Assembly (NCBI RefSeq): GCF_963678425.1
Contig: NZ_OY782853.1
Location: 434,001-498,000 of the forward strand
From: an uncultured Bacteroides sp.
Lineage (GTDB): Bacteria; Bacteroidota; Bacteroidia; Bacteroidales; Bacteroidaceae
Direction of reading: 5' to 3'
Length of the DNA: 64,000 bases
Shown here in pieces: positions 33,789 to 42,919 of the stretch. The notes under the pieces were generated by a model. It searched no databases. It was given only the letters and a program-made list of their open reading frames with translations, and was not told the DNA's origin. Within the stretch, counting starts at the first letter, position 1, and each line of letters starts with the position of its first letter. Both the position numbers and the translations under genes were made by a program.

Positions 33789-36584
33789 TTATTTTGTTGT
33801 TGTACATTGATCCACCAGATACACAATCGAGATATATGGGATTCCAGAGTTTGTAGTCAGCCCAACCTCACAGGTCCGGCTGTTTGAGTACCCTACTTCT
33901 ACCCTAGCCTTTTCTAACTGAGGCTTTAATTTACGAAGAGCATAGGCATTTACTTCAGGATGCGTAAATCCTTTATCTCCGGCAAACCCACAACATCCCA
34001 CTTCTTCGGGAACAATCACCTTCGTTGAACAGAGATTGGCTAAAGCAATCATCTGATCACGCAAACCCATTTTCTGTGTTGAACAGGTAATGTGAATTGA
34101 AACTGGTTTATCAATGGGAGTAAATTCCAATTTATCCTTCAAAAAGGTATATATGAATTCTACCGGTTCGTATAATTTCACTTTCGTCATTACATTTCGC
34201 ATACGATGCAGACAAGGACTCTGATCACAAAGGACTGGATAAATGCCTTGTTCACTTGCTGCAAATAAAGCCTCTTCAAGCTCAGCCGATTTACGGTCGG
34301 CAATATCCAACATACCTTTACTTTCCCAGATGGTTCCGCAGCAGAGTTTATCCATACCTTTGGGGAATATAATTTCATAACCAGCTTTCTGAAGCAGCTG
34401 AACGGTTTTGTCCACTAACGGAGTTGCATCCGGTGCATCTTTTGCAGTGCCCATCATCTGATTAAGGCAGCTAGGGAAATAGACTACTTTCAATGGTTCG
34501 CTCTTTTGAACAATCTTATGCGGATAATAAGCTTTTGGCATAGCAGGAGTCCACAATGGGAAATTGCGCATGGAAATATACCGTATCCCTTTCGTAACAG
34601 ATGACATTGCCTTTGTACCCAGAAGCGAATGAGTGCCAGTTGCCAGACTAAGCACTGGACGAAGCACACTTTTCATTTCTGAGAAATGATTGGCTGCAAA
34701 GTCTCCAATCTTGTATCCGAAGCTTCCAACCGGCAATTCTTCCTGACGGATATCATGCGTGAGGTCTCCCACATTGATCCCCATCGGACAAGACATTGAA
34801 CATAACCCGTCACCAGCACAAGTCTGATTACCGGGATACTTGTATTGTTTTTCCAGTTTGGCCAATCGTTCATTGTCCTCACCTGATTTTCTCAGTCTGG
34901 AGATTTCCCTACGAATTACAATACGCTGTCTTGAAGAAAGAGTAAAGCCACAAGTAAGGCAATTAACCTCGCAAAAGCCGCACTCAATACATTTATCAAC
35001 ATGCGCATTGGTCAGAGGCATCGGCTTAAAATTCTTTATATGACATTCCGGATCATCGTTAAAAATAACCCCCGGATTCAGTGAGTTCTTTGGATCAAAC
35101 AATTTCTTCACAGCTTTCATTACCTCAAAAGCCGCCTCGCCCCATTCGTATTTCACAAACGGCGCCATGTTTCGTCCGGTGCCATGCTCAGCTTTCAATG
35201 AGCCGTCGTATTTATCGACTACCAGAGTCTTCACCTCATTCATCAGTTTTTCATACTTCTGAACCTTTTCGGAAGTATCAAACGCTTGGTTAATGATGAA
35301 ATGATAATTACCTTCCAATGCATGTCCATAGATACAAGCATCAGGATAACCATGCTTAACCAACAAAGCCTGCAACTCCTCTGTTGCCTCAGGCAGATTT
35401 TCAATATGGAAAGCCACATCTTCTATGAGAGTAGTAGTTCCCAGTTCCCTCATTCCACCTACAGAAGGGAATATACCGGAACGGATATTCCAATAGGGAG
35501 CATATTCACTCTCTTTATCTGTAAAATGCACGGGAGTATACAAATCAAAAGACTGAAGAATGGACTCTAGTTCCTTTATCTGAGCATCTAGTTCCTGTTT
35601 TGTTTTGGCCATTGTTTCAGTTAGTACAGCTGTTAACCCTTTACCTGTAGGATCATTGACTGATTCCAGAGACTTGGAGTCGAGTAATTCGGCTCCGGCA
35701 ACCGGTCCCTTTTTCATGGCAACCACTGCTCGACACGCCTCCTTAATATCTGTAAAGTAGAGCATAGCACTGGCATGGAACGGATAATCATACCCCGTTT
35801 TCATCGTGACTTCGGATAAGAATGCCAGAGTTCCCTCTGACCCAACCATCAGATGGGCGATGATCTCAAAGGGATCATTGTGCTCGATAAAAGGGAGGAT
35901 ATTGAGTCCGGTTACATTCTTTATGGAATATTTGTAACGGATCCGGCTGGCCAACTGTTCATTGCTGCGAACCTGATCACGTAATGTCTCAATGGCTTTT
36001 ACAAAATCGGGCCTTTCCCGGGCAAACTCATTTTTGCTGGCTTCACTTCCGGTATCAAGCACTGTTCCGTCTGCCAGAACAATACGTACGGATAACAAGA
36101 CCTTATCACTATTTTCGTGAGTACCGCAGTTCATTCCCGAGGCATTGTTCATTACAATGCCACCCACCATAGCCGATTTAACGGAGGCAGGGTCCGGAGC
36201 AAATTTGCGTCCAAAAGGCTTCAGAATCTGATTTACCCGATCCCCGATCAGTCCCGGCTGGAGAGTAATTGTATTGTAATCCGGTGAAATGGAGTATTTT
36301 TCCCAGTTTTTTCCGGCAACAATCAAGATTGAGTCACTGATGCTCTGACCAGAAAGGCTGGTTCCCGCAGCTCTGAAAGTAACTGGCAGATTCAACTTGT
36401 CTGCTATCGAAAGCATTCGCGAAATTTCCTGTTCATCAACAGAACGAATAACTATTTTAGGAATAAGGCGGTAAAACCCCGCATCTGTTCCCCAAGCTAA
36501 TAACCGAAGCTCATCCGTATAGATTCTCTCCTTAGGCACAAATGCTAAAATTTCTTTCAGAAAAGAATTATAATCTTTACTCAT
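33789..36584 (-). CDS. FAD-linked oxidase/Fe-S fusion protein (D-lactate dehydrogenase type)
   Basis: 931 residues. N-terminal FAD-binding (PCMH) domain (RAAGTSLSGQSISDS, about 72; MVGSEGTLAFLSEV, about 243), a C-terminal oxidase domain (about 270-520), two Cys-rich 4Fe-4S sites (CIECGFCEVNC about 535, CAGDGLCSMSCP about 595) and two CCG repeats (CCGTIWE about 745, GCCGFAGDKG about 855). This is the architecture of GlcD-GlcF/YdiJ-type D-2-hydroxyacid dehydrogenases. Since MurQ makes D-lactate, oxidation of D-lactate to pyruvate is the natural role here. Another D-2-hydroxyacid is possible. It is not usually mentioned in murQ operons. Confidence 0.85.
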   Translation of the reverse strand: MSKDYNSFLKEILAFVPKERIYTDELRLLAWGTDAGFYRLIPKIVIRSVDEQEISRMLSIADKLNLPVTFRAAGTSLSGQSISDSILIVAGKNWEKYSISPDYNTITLQPGLIGDRVNQILKPFGRKFAPDPASVKSAMVGGIVMNNASGMNCGTHENSDKVLLSVRIVLADGTVLDTGSEASKNEFARERPDFVKAIETLRDQVRSNEQLASRIRYKYSIKNVTGLNILPFIEHNDPFEIIAHLMVGSEGTLAFLSEVTMKTGYDYPFHASAMLYFTDIKEACRAVVAMKKGPVAGAELLDSKSLESVNDPTGKGLTAVLTETMAKTKQELDAQIKELESILQSFDLYTPVHFTDKESEYAPYWNIRSGIFPSVGGMRELGTTTLIEDVAFHIENLPEATEELQALLVKHGYPDACIYGHALEGNYHFIINQAFDTSEKVQKYEKLMNEVKTLVVDKYDGSLKAEHGTGRNMAPFVKYEWGEAAFEVMKAVKKLFDPKNSLNPGVIFNDDPECHIKNFKPMPLTNAHVDKCIECGFCEVNCLTCGFTLSSRQRIVIRREISRLRKSGEDNERLAKLEKQYKYPGNQTCAGDGLCSMSCPMGINVGDLTHDIRQEELPVGSFGYKIGDFAANHFSEMKSVLRPVLSLATGTHSLLGTKAMSSVTKGIRYISMRNFPLWTPAMPKAYYPHKIVQKSEPLKVVYFPSCLNQMMGTAKDAPDATPLVDKTVQLLQKAGYEIIFPKGMDKLCCGTIWESKGMLDIADRKSAELEEALFAASEQGIYPVLCDQSPCLHRMRNVMTKVKLYEPVEFIYTFLKDKLEFTPIDKPVSIHITCSTQKMGLRDQMIALANLCSTKVIVPEEVGCCGFAGDKGFTHPEVNAYALRKLKPQLEKARVEVGYSNSRTCEVGLTTNSGIPYISIVYLVDQCTTTK

Positions 36585-36616
36585 ACTCTTGATACTTTTA
36601 TCGGCAATAACACCGT

Positions 36617-37858
36617 CTATTTATATAAGTAATATTTCTTTGACAGCTGTTTAAAGCCTGCCACATCTTTATACCAATAATCTTTTATATCCTCGAATTT
36701 ATTATTTTTAGCAAAGCGCAGACGAATTTGATCGCTTCCACTAACTTTATCGAACATATCAAATCGTTTTTTATCAGCATTGCTAAACACCGCTTTGTCA
36801 GGATAAAGCTCTGCCAACTCCTGCATTACATAAAACTGTATTTCTGACAGTGCCGCTTTCTTATAATCTGTGATGTGCACTTGCACTCCCTGAAGATTCT
36901 TTCCTTGCCCAACTGCATAAAATGGATTCAGATGGATTGGTCTGAATTTCACCCCCGGTAAATTCAGAGTATTCATTTTTGCTGCAAACTCATCGGCTTT
37001 TATCCATTCTGCTGCAAACATCTGGAAAGGAATGGTATATCCTACTCCAATAGACAAATACCCTAATTCACCAACAATTCCTGATACCGGATAGAAATAG
37101 GCAGAATGGGAATGAGGGATATGAGGAGATGCAGGAATCCATTGCAAACCCGTCTGTGTATAATCCATCTTACGTTTCCAGCCTTTCATTTTTACAACTT
37201 CTAGCTTACAAGTTTTTTTCAGCATGTTTTCACCATTCAGCATCAAAGCCAGTTCACCGCAAGTAAGTCCATAAACGTAAGGGATCTTGAACTGGCTCAC
37301 AAAAGAATAATAGCCATCTTCTACCAAGTTACCTTCAATCTTGAGTCCATTCACCGGATTCGGACGATCTAATACAACAAATTCAATATTGTTCTCAGCA
37401 GCAGCCTCCATAGCAAGCCCCATTGTACTGATAAAGGTAAACGAACGACAACCAATATCCTGTATATCATACACCAGTACATCAATACCTTTCAGCATCT
37501 CCGGAGTTGCCTTGCGGGTTTTCCCATATAAAGAATACACAGGCAAGCCGGTGGTAGGATCATTTGAGTTGTCCACATGATCTCCGGCATGAACATCACC
37601 ACGCACTCCATGTTCAGGCCCAAAAAGAGCTACAAGATTCACATTCTTTGCTTCGTGAAGAATATCAATAGTTGATTTCAGATCATTGTCCACACCGGTA
37701 GGATTGGTAATCAACCCCACACGTTTGCCTTCCAGTATTTTAAAGTTTTGTTCCTTTAAAACCTCAATGCCGGTTTTTATTCTGATTTTCTGAGCAGATG
37801 CACTGCCGGCAAATAATCCAGCAAGGCACAAAGCAAATAAATATTTAAGTTTCATCAC
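36617..37858 (-). CDS. namZ: DUF1343/GH171 exo-beta-N-acetylmuramidase (NamZ-like)
   Basis: Secreted enzyme that releases MurNAc from the non-reducing end of peptidoglycan glycan fragments, as shown for NamZ of Bacillus and Tannerella. 413 residues with a signal peptide (about 1-22, ending GSASA). Family blocks: RVGLITNPTGVD (about 47), LFGPEHGVRGDVHAGD (about 80), VYDIQDIGCRSFTF (about 130), LDRPNPVNG (about 163), and ASPHIPHSHSAYFYP (about 245). Two Met codons start the frame (MMK); either may be used. It lies between the dehydrogenase and AmpG genes. Confidence 0.87.
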   Translation of the reverse strand: MMKLKYLFALCLAGLFAGSASAQKIRIKTGIEVLKEQNFKILEGKRVGLITNPTGVDNDLKSTIDILHEAKNVNLVALFGPEHGVRGDVHAGDHVDNSNDPTTGLPVYSLYGKTRKATPEMLKGIDVLVYDIQDIGCRSFTFISTMGLAMEAAAENNIEFVVLDRPNPVNGLKIEGNLVEDGYYSFVSQFKIPYVYGLTCGELALMLNGENMLKKTCKLEVVKMKGWKRKMDYTQTGLQWIPASPHIPHSHSAYFYPVSGIVGELGYLSIGVGYTIPFQMFAAEWIKADEFAAKMNTLNLPGVKFRPIHLNPFYAVGQGKNLQGVQVHITDYKKAALSEIQFYVMQELAELYPDKAVFSNADKKRFDMFDKVSGSDQIRLRFAKNNKFEDIKDYWYKDVAGFKQLSKKYYLYK

Positions 37859-37874
37859 TATTCAGATTTTAATA

Positions 37875-39167
37875 TTACTTAGATTCTACTTCCTCTTTTT
37901 TCTTTCCATATTCCGGATCAATCTTCACAAATGCACAAACCGCAATAGTTGCTGCACAACAAATCATTACCCAAACAAAGAATTTTTCATAGCCAATGTG
38001 ATCCTGTAACCATCCGGCAGCCATACCGGGAAGCATCATACCAAGTGCCATAAAAGCTGTACAAATTGCATAGTGAGCTGTTTTATGCTCACCGTCAGAA
38101 TAATAAATAAGGAAGAGCATATAGGCTGTAAAGCCGAAGCCGTAACCAAACTGCTCTATGAATACACAAATATTTATTATTATGAGACTTTGTGGCTGGA
38201 AGTATCCCAGATATACAAAAGTAAGACAGGTTAGAGATATACTCCAGGCCATTGGCCATAACCAACGCTGAAGACCGCCTTTGGATGCACATATACCTCC
38301 AATAATACCACCAATAGTAAGTCCCAGAATGCCCACTGTGCCATATACTATACCAACTTCTGCAGTAGTAAGACCCAGTCCTCCTTTTTCAAGAGGATCA
38401 AGAAGAAAAGGATTTATCAGTTTCACTAACTGAGCTTCAGGCAAACGATAAAGCAACATAAAAAGAATAGCAACTGCGGCTTGTTTCTTCTTGAAGAAAG
38501 TGACGAATGTTGCAAAAAACTCTTTAAAGATATTTTTAGCTGTAACATCACCAACTGTCGATTTGTCTGTTGCAGGAACAGGAAGAATAAATTTATGATA
38601 GAGACAAAAGGCTATAAAAAGTCCACTCAAAATAAAGAAAGTAATAGACCAGGCAAAAGGAACCTTACCAGTCCAAGTCTCAAGTCCACCAGCCAGTACA
38701 ATAAGTACACCTTGTCCAAAAATAGTGGCAATTCTGTAGAAAGTACTACGAATGCCTACATACAATGCTTGCTGTGGGACATCAAGTGCCAGCATATAAA
38801 AACCATCGGCAGCAATATCGTGAGTAGCTGAGCTAAATGCTACCAACCAGAATACGGCCAATGTGATTTGAAAGAAGTTGGGCATCGGTATGGTAAAAGC
38901 AATACCCGCCAATCCGGCACCTACCAAGAGCTGCATGGTAACAATCCACCAACGCTTTGTTTTAAGCAAATCAACAAATGGACTCCAGAAAGGTTTTATT
39001 ACCCATGGCAAATATAACCAGCTTGTATATAAAGCAATATCAGTATTTGATATGCCTAAACGCTTATACATAATAACCGAGATAGTCATAACTGCTACGT
39101 AAGGCAAACCTTCTGCAAAGTATAAAGTCGGGATCCATGCCCAAGGTGATCTTCTTCTATTCTTCAT
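37875..39167 (-). CDS. ampG: AmpG-like muropeptide permease (MFS)
   Basis: 430 residues, twelve hydrophobic segments, major facilitator fold. Typical AmpG start WAWIPTLYFAEGLPYVAVM (about 9-27), LPWVIKPFWSPFVDLLKTKRW (about 54-74), DIAADGFYMLAL (about 118) and VIEQFGYGFGF-like block (about 325). AmpG imports GlcNAc-anhydroMurNAc peptides or disaccharides. It lies 10 bp after the SpoIID gene and 16 bp before namZ, so its substrate is almost certainly a cell-wall sugar or muropeptide. Confidence 0.9.
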   Translation of the reverse strand: MKNRRRSPWAWIPTLYFAEGLPYVAVMTISVIMYKRLGISNTDIALYTSWLYLPWVIKPFWSPFVDLLKTKRWWIVTMQLLVGAGLAGIAFTIPMPNFFQITLAVFWLVAFSSATHDIAADGFYMLALDVPQQALYVGIRSTFYRIATIFGQGVLIVLAGGLETWTGKVPFAWSITFFILSGLFIAFCLYHKFILPVPATDKSTVGDVTAKNIFKEFFATFVTFFKKKQAAVAILFMLLYRLPEAQLVKLINPFLLDPLEKGGLGLTTAEVGIVYGTVGILGLTIGGIIGGICASKGGLQRWLWPMAWSISLTCLTFVYLGYFQPQSLIIINICVFIEQFGYGFGFTAYMLFLIYYSDGEHKTAHYAICTAFMALGMMLPGMAAGWLQDHIGYEKFFVWVMICCAATIAVCAFVKIDPEYGKKKEEVESK

Positions 39168-39176
39168 AATGATTCA

Positions 39177-40490
39177 TTAGTATAATTTTTCAATAGCAGC
39201 TCCAACATAATAATGAAGTAAAATACGATCGTACGTAAATCCTTGCTCACCCATTACCGCTGCACCAATCTGACACAGTCCTACCCCATGTCCCCATCCT
39301 GAACCGACCAAGTTAAATCTTTCAGGGATATTATTTTTTACATTCTCTTTCTCAACAACAAAAGCTGAACTATACAGATGAGAAGTTGAGAGTGTTCTTC
39401 TGATTTCAAGTTCCTTGCCGATAGTCAATGTTCGTTTCGTACCCACGATCTTTAGCTTCACCAACCGACCGGAAACGCCCCGTTCCACCGGAATCAGGTC
39501 AATAATCTCTCCATAGTCAATGCCAGATCGTTTCAGTATCAGTTCCGAAAGCTCTTTCTGGGTATAGGATACTTTCCAACGATAAAAATTTATTGTCTCC
39601 TGATCATAGTTATTTAACACCTGAGAAAGGATCTTCTTATCAGTGGTGTTACAGAACGCATCCGGAGAAGTGCGAATCCATTTTTCTGCTTCGGCTTCCT
39701 GTGTCAGGTCTGGTAACGGAATGCCGGACTTATCGTCACGTAACGTCACCAGATATGGATGTTTCACATCTTCCCAGCAATATTGAAACTCTTCAACTGC
39801 ACCACCGCAACATTTTGAGAAACGGGCATCACAGATTTTACTTTCCGCCATCAGTACTTGCCCTGCCGTTGCTTTCACCGCCAGTTCCACATTCTTGGTA
39901 GAAGCGCGGGTAATACCTTGGTAACGTTGACAATGATCATCGGCACATACATCAAAGTTCACATGATCTTCCCTATCATACCATTTGATGGATTCATCCT
40001 TAGTTTCAGAAAACGCGGTATATTCTGATTTAGTATCTGCAATTTCCTTATTCTTCTGGATCTGGGCCAGTAACCAGCTGCGGGAAATCACAGCATGTGC
40101 TTTTAGTAACTCGGCCGAAGCAGTGGCACTCATCTCAGAAGAGATTACACTGATCAGGTAATCTTCCACAGAAATTACATTCACAGCTGTCAGTCTATCG
40201 TTCTCCACAATTAGCTTCAGTGCCCCACGGAAACGCTGGTTTTCTTTTCGCTCCCAGTGAAAGTTTATGCCAATGGTAACATCTACCAGCTCAAAAGAAT
40301 CGTTTTTTGTATCAGTTGGTTCAAACAGCAATTCTTCGTAAACAGAACCGTTCCAGAGAATCTTTCCATCGGAATACTTTGCCATCTGACTACCTGTAAA
40401 CAAAGTACCATTCCAAAGATAGTTGCCCTGCAATATAAAATCTATCTGTGGTTCAAACATGACCCCCACATCTACTTTAGGCTCTTTCAT
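39177..40490 (-). CDS. SpoIID/LytB-domain protein without signal peptide
   Basis: 437 residues. The SpoIID domain starts about residue 90 (LKLIVENDRLTAVNVISVEDYL, SSEMSATASAELLKAHAV with the putative catalytic Glu) and ends with GSGWGHGVGLCQIGA (about 405). SpoIID of Bacillus is a lytic transglycosylase acting on peptide-free peptidoglycan. Unusually the N-terminus (MKEPKVDVGVMFEP) has no signal peptide or membrane anchor, and the start overlaps the DUF4922 stop (ATGA), so there is no room for a longer start. It may act in the cytosol on imported fragments, or bind rather than cut glycan. Confidence 0.85.
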   Translation of the reverse strand: MKEPKVDVGVMFEPQIDFILQGNYLWNGTLFTGSQMAKYSDGKILWNGSVYEELLFEPTDTKNDSFELVDVTIGINFHWERKENQRFRGALKLIVENDRLTAVNVISVEDYLISVISSEMSATASAELLKAHAVISRSWLLAQIQKNKEIADTKSEYTAFSETKDESIKWYDREDHVNFDVCADDHCQRYQGITRASTKNVELAVKATAGQVLMAESKICDARFSKCCGGAVEEFQYCWEDVKHPYLVTLRDDKSGIPLPDLTQEAEAEKWIRTSPDAFCNTTDKKILSQVLNNYDQETINFYRWKVSYTQKELSELILKRSGIDYGEIIDLIPVERGVSGRLVKLKIVGTKRTLTIGKELEIRRTLSTSHLYSSAFVVEKENVKNNIPERFNLVGSGWGHGVGLCQIGAAVMGEQGFTYDRILLHYYVGAAIEKLY

Positions 40491-41434
40491 AGCTTTGTAT
40501 TAAGATGTTCCACAATCTTCTGTAACTTCAATTCATCCATACATACCTCCTGCAATATCTCAGATATATTTTCAGCTGAGATCTTTTCGAAATCCTTTTC
40601 CAATGGAGTGATAAAGACTCCTCCCATATCAACTGCAGCAGGGCTAATCAATATATTGTCATCTCCCTGAGCTGTATAACAGGAAGGGCGATGCAATGTC
40701 CTGGGGAAAATGCAGACAATCCATTTATCCGTGTCAAACCATGCCAGAATATTCATCATCGGTTCTCCCTCTCCTGGTTTTATTTCAAGGGAAGCATATA
40801 TATTTCCGAACAATTCAACTGCACTTTCTTTTGAATTCGACTCAATAACCAACACTCCTCTCTGATAACCGTCAAGATTAAACAGTTTGGCTGACCCCTG
40901 TTCAGAAACTGTCTTGTTTACAAACAAATTCCACTCTTTTTCAATAGGAAGAAACCCTTTGCTTCCAGCCTGGAAATGAACATGATCAGGAGCAGAGGCT
41001 CCGCACTTTGGACCATTATAGAACACAGTAAACTCATCAAGGTTATATGCCAGATCCAACATATCACCAAATCGGCTCTGAATGCGTTGATCAACATGCT
41101 CGCAGGCAGGAATGGTAAGGTGCTTCGGGAAAATAGGGAATGGGTTAATCAGTATGATATATTTGTCGCCAAAAGGAAGTCCTTTCTGTACAGCCGGACG
41201 GTTTTGCTCACAAAGAAAGCACTTCCGTTCCTTAATCGACTTTGGATCGACCTTAGCTGAAGAAGAGACGATGCGAGCTGGATTAAACTGAACCTTAACC
41301 TTAAATTGGCCAAAATCCAGCTCTTTTACTCTAACTTGCCTCAGCGCATTATAGTTATTCCGGGCAACATCCCATACATTCAGTTGTTCCTGAAGCAGGT
41401 CCAGTACTTGTGCAGATGTGACAATTCTTTTCAT
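40487..41434 (-). CDS. DUF4922 HIT-type nucleotidyltransferase/phosphorylase-like protein
   Basis: 315 residues, soluble. A CxxC site in ERKCFLCEQNRP (about 72), FPKHLTIPACEH (about 102) and the HIT/GalT-type active site PDHVHFQAGSKGFLP (about 150, His-x-His-x-Gln as in galactose-1-P uridylyltransferase and nucleotide-sugar phosphorylases). The substrate is unknown. It is coupled at both ends by ATGA overlaps to a GT2 gene and a SpoIID gene. A role in moving a nucleotide on or off a cell-wall sugar phosphate is a reasonable guess, not established. Confidence 0.75.
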   Translation of the reverse strand: MKRIVTSAQVLDLLQEQLNVWDVARNNYNALRQVRVKELDFGQFKVKVQFNPARIVSSSAKVDPKSIKERKCFLCEQNRPAVQKGLPFGDKYIILINPFPIFPKHLTIPACEHVDQRIQSRFGDMLDLAYNLDEFTVFYNGPKCGASAPDHVHFQAGSKGFLPIEKEWNLFVNKTVSEQGSAKLFNLDGYQRGVLVIESNSKESAVELFGNIYASLEIKPGEGEPMMNILAWFDTDKWIVCIFPRTLHRPSCYTAQGDDNILISPAAVDMGGVFITPLEKDFEKISAENISEILQEVCMDELKLQKIVEHLNTKL

Positions 41435-42894
41435 TTATTCTTATTTAAAGCAATTCTGGCTTGAAGTTCCCATGTACGGATTCTATCCTTATAAGTATTA
41501 TGACCATTCATCTTAACTACATCCAATGATGCATCAGAATTATCGTCCCAGCGGCGACACATATAGACAACATCGTAAACACGGCCTATCTGATATTTAC
41601 GGGAAATATTCAACCCTAATGCATAATCTTCACCGTAGCTGGTATTAGGAACTTTAATTTCCCGTAACACCGGAGTATAAAAAGCACGAGGAGCCCCCAG
41701 CCCATTAATGCGTAATGCGTTATTCCGTCCATTCTCCGGAGTCCATTCCTTATGGTCTATAATGCCTGGAGCAATCATCTTCATATTGAAATCGGTCATC
41801 ATGTAGGTTCCAACTACCATTGCACAATTTTGCTCATAAAATGCATCGACCATTTTCTGCAGAGTGTTTTCATCGCTATAAACATCATCACTGTCTAACT
41901 GAACAACAAATTTTCCACATTTTGAATGATGCACACCTAAGTTCCAACAACCTCCAATGCCCAGATCCTGTCGTTCAGGAATGATATGAATTAACCGTTC
42001 ATCAGAGGCAAACTCGTCAACAGCCTCCGTTGTGCCATCTGTGGAATAATTATCAACCACGATTAAGTTGAATTTAAAATTTGTTTTCTGGTTCAGCACT
42101 GAACCGATTGCATCTTTAATTGTGCGAATACGGTTTCTTACCGGTATAAACACAGATGCTTCACACTCAAAATCTCCAGCATTAAACTCTATCTTCTTAA
42201 AATCAGGAGCAAGATAGCCTCCGATATTCTTTAAATGTTCGGTGCAGGCAGCTTCCATTTCTACTTGTACAGCCCTGTTCTTTGGATCTACATAATCAAA
42301 GATCTTTTCACCACTTTTGCGTGTGTCATTTTCAACTTCAGAATAAAGATATTCATTGATATGAACCAAAGAGGCTTTTTGGGATACCTTCAAACGCAAA
42401 TCATACAAACCTGCAAATGAATAGTCGGAAGTCATTTCATTTACTGCGGATTTTAAAGCATCAGCCTTATAAAGTAGCACGGAACCAAAATTAAAGTCAT
42501 CACGTAAACTTCCTAACTGACAATCAATAACCGGACACAGGGTTCTTGATTGTCCATTTACCTGGTAATGATCAGTATAAACCATTCCAGCTTCAGAATC
42601 TTCCGCAATGTTTAACATGCGTTCCAATGCGAACATCCCAAGTTCCAATGTGGTATATTTCGTATAAATCAAGCTATAATCAGCATTCGAATGTACTGCA
42701 ATTTCACGAACTGCAGAAGTAGAATTCAATGATGAAACTAAAAGTTTCTCACATCCATCTATTAACTCCTCTACTTTATCAGTAACAAGCAAATAGATCT
42801 TGTTTACTAATTTACTTGCCTTTAAATTCTGTATCGTTTGTTCCGCTTGTGCAGTTCCCATAAATGGGATAAAACAATTAATTGAAGTTTTCAT
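41431..42894 (-). CDS. GT2 glycosyltransferase with two GT-A-like regions
   Basis: 487 residues. The N-terminal part (1-230) looks like a degenerate GT-A fold (INCFIPFMGTAQAEQTI, YTKYTTLELGMFALERM, DFNFGSVLLYKADAL). The C-terminal part (about 240-470) is a classical GT2 domain: ASVFIPVRNRIRTIKDAI, VVDNYSTDGTTEAV, LDSDDVYSDENTL (DxD) and GEDYALGLNISR. Its product is unknown. A glycosyltransferase among catabolic cell-wall genes is unexpected. Its stop overlaps the DUF4922 start (ATGA). Confidence 0.83.
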   Translation of the reverse strand: MKTSINCFIPFMGTAQAEQTIQNLKASKLVNKIYLLVTDKVEELIDGCEKLLVSSLNSTSAVREIAVHSNADYSLIYTKYTTLELGMFALERMLNIAEDSEAGMVYTDHYQVNGQSRTLCPVIDCQLGSLRDDFNFGSVLLYKADALKSAVNEMTSDYSFAGLYDLRLKVSQKASLVHINEYLYSEVENDTRKSGEKIFDYVDPKNRAVQVEMEAACTEHLKNIGGYLAPDFKKIEFNAGDFECEASVFIPVRNRIRTIKDAIGSVLNQKTNFKFNLIVVDNYSTDGTTEAVDEFASDERLIHIIPERQDLGIGGCWNLGVHHSKCGKFVVQLDSDDVYSDENTLQKMVDAFYEQNCAMVVGTYMMTDFNMKMIAPGIIDHKEWTPENGRNNALRINGLGAPRAFYTPVLREIKVPNTSYGEDYALGLNISRKYQIGRVYDVVYMCRRWDDNSDASLDVVKMNGHNTYKDRIRTWELQARIALNKNK

Positions 42895-42919
42895 ATTGAT
42901 ATCGTATTATTTCCTATTA

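Noticed and set aside
33779..33826. upstream extension of the MurT-like gene
   Set aside because: It overlaps the end of the dehydrogenase gene and adds residues not typical of the family.
38481..38831. 116-codon plus-strand frame
   Set aside because: Antisense shadow of the AmpG-like permease gene.
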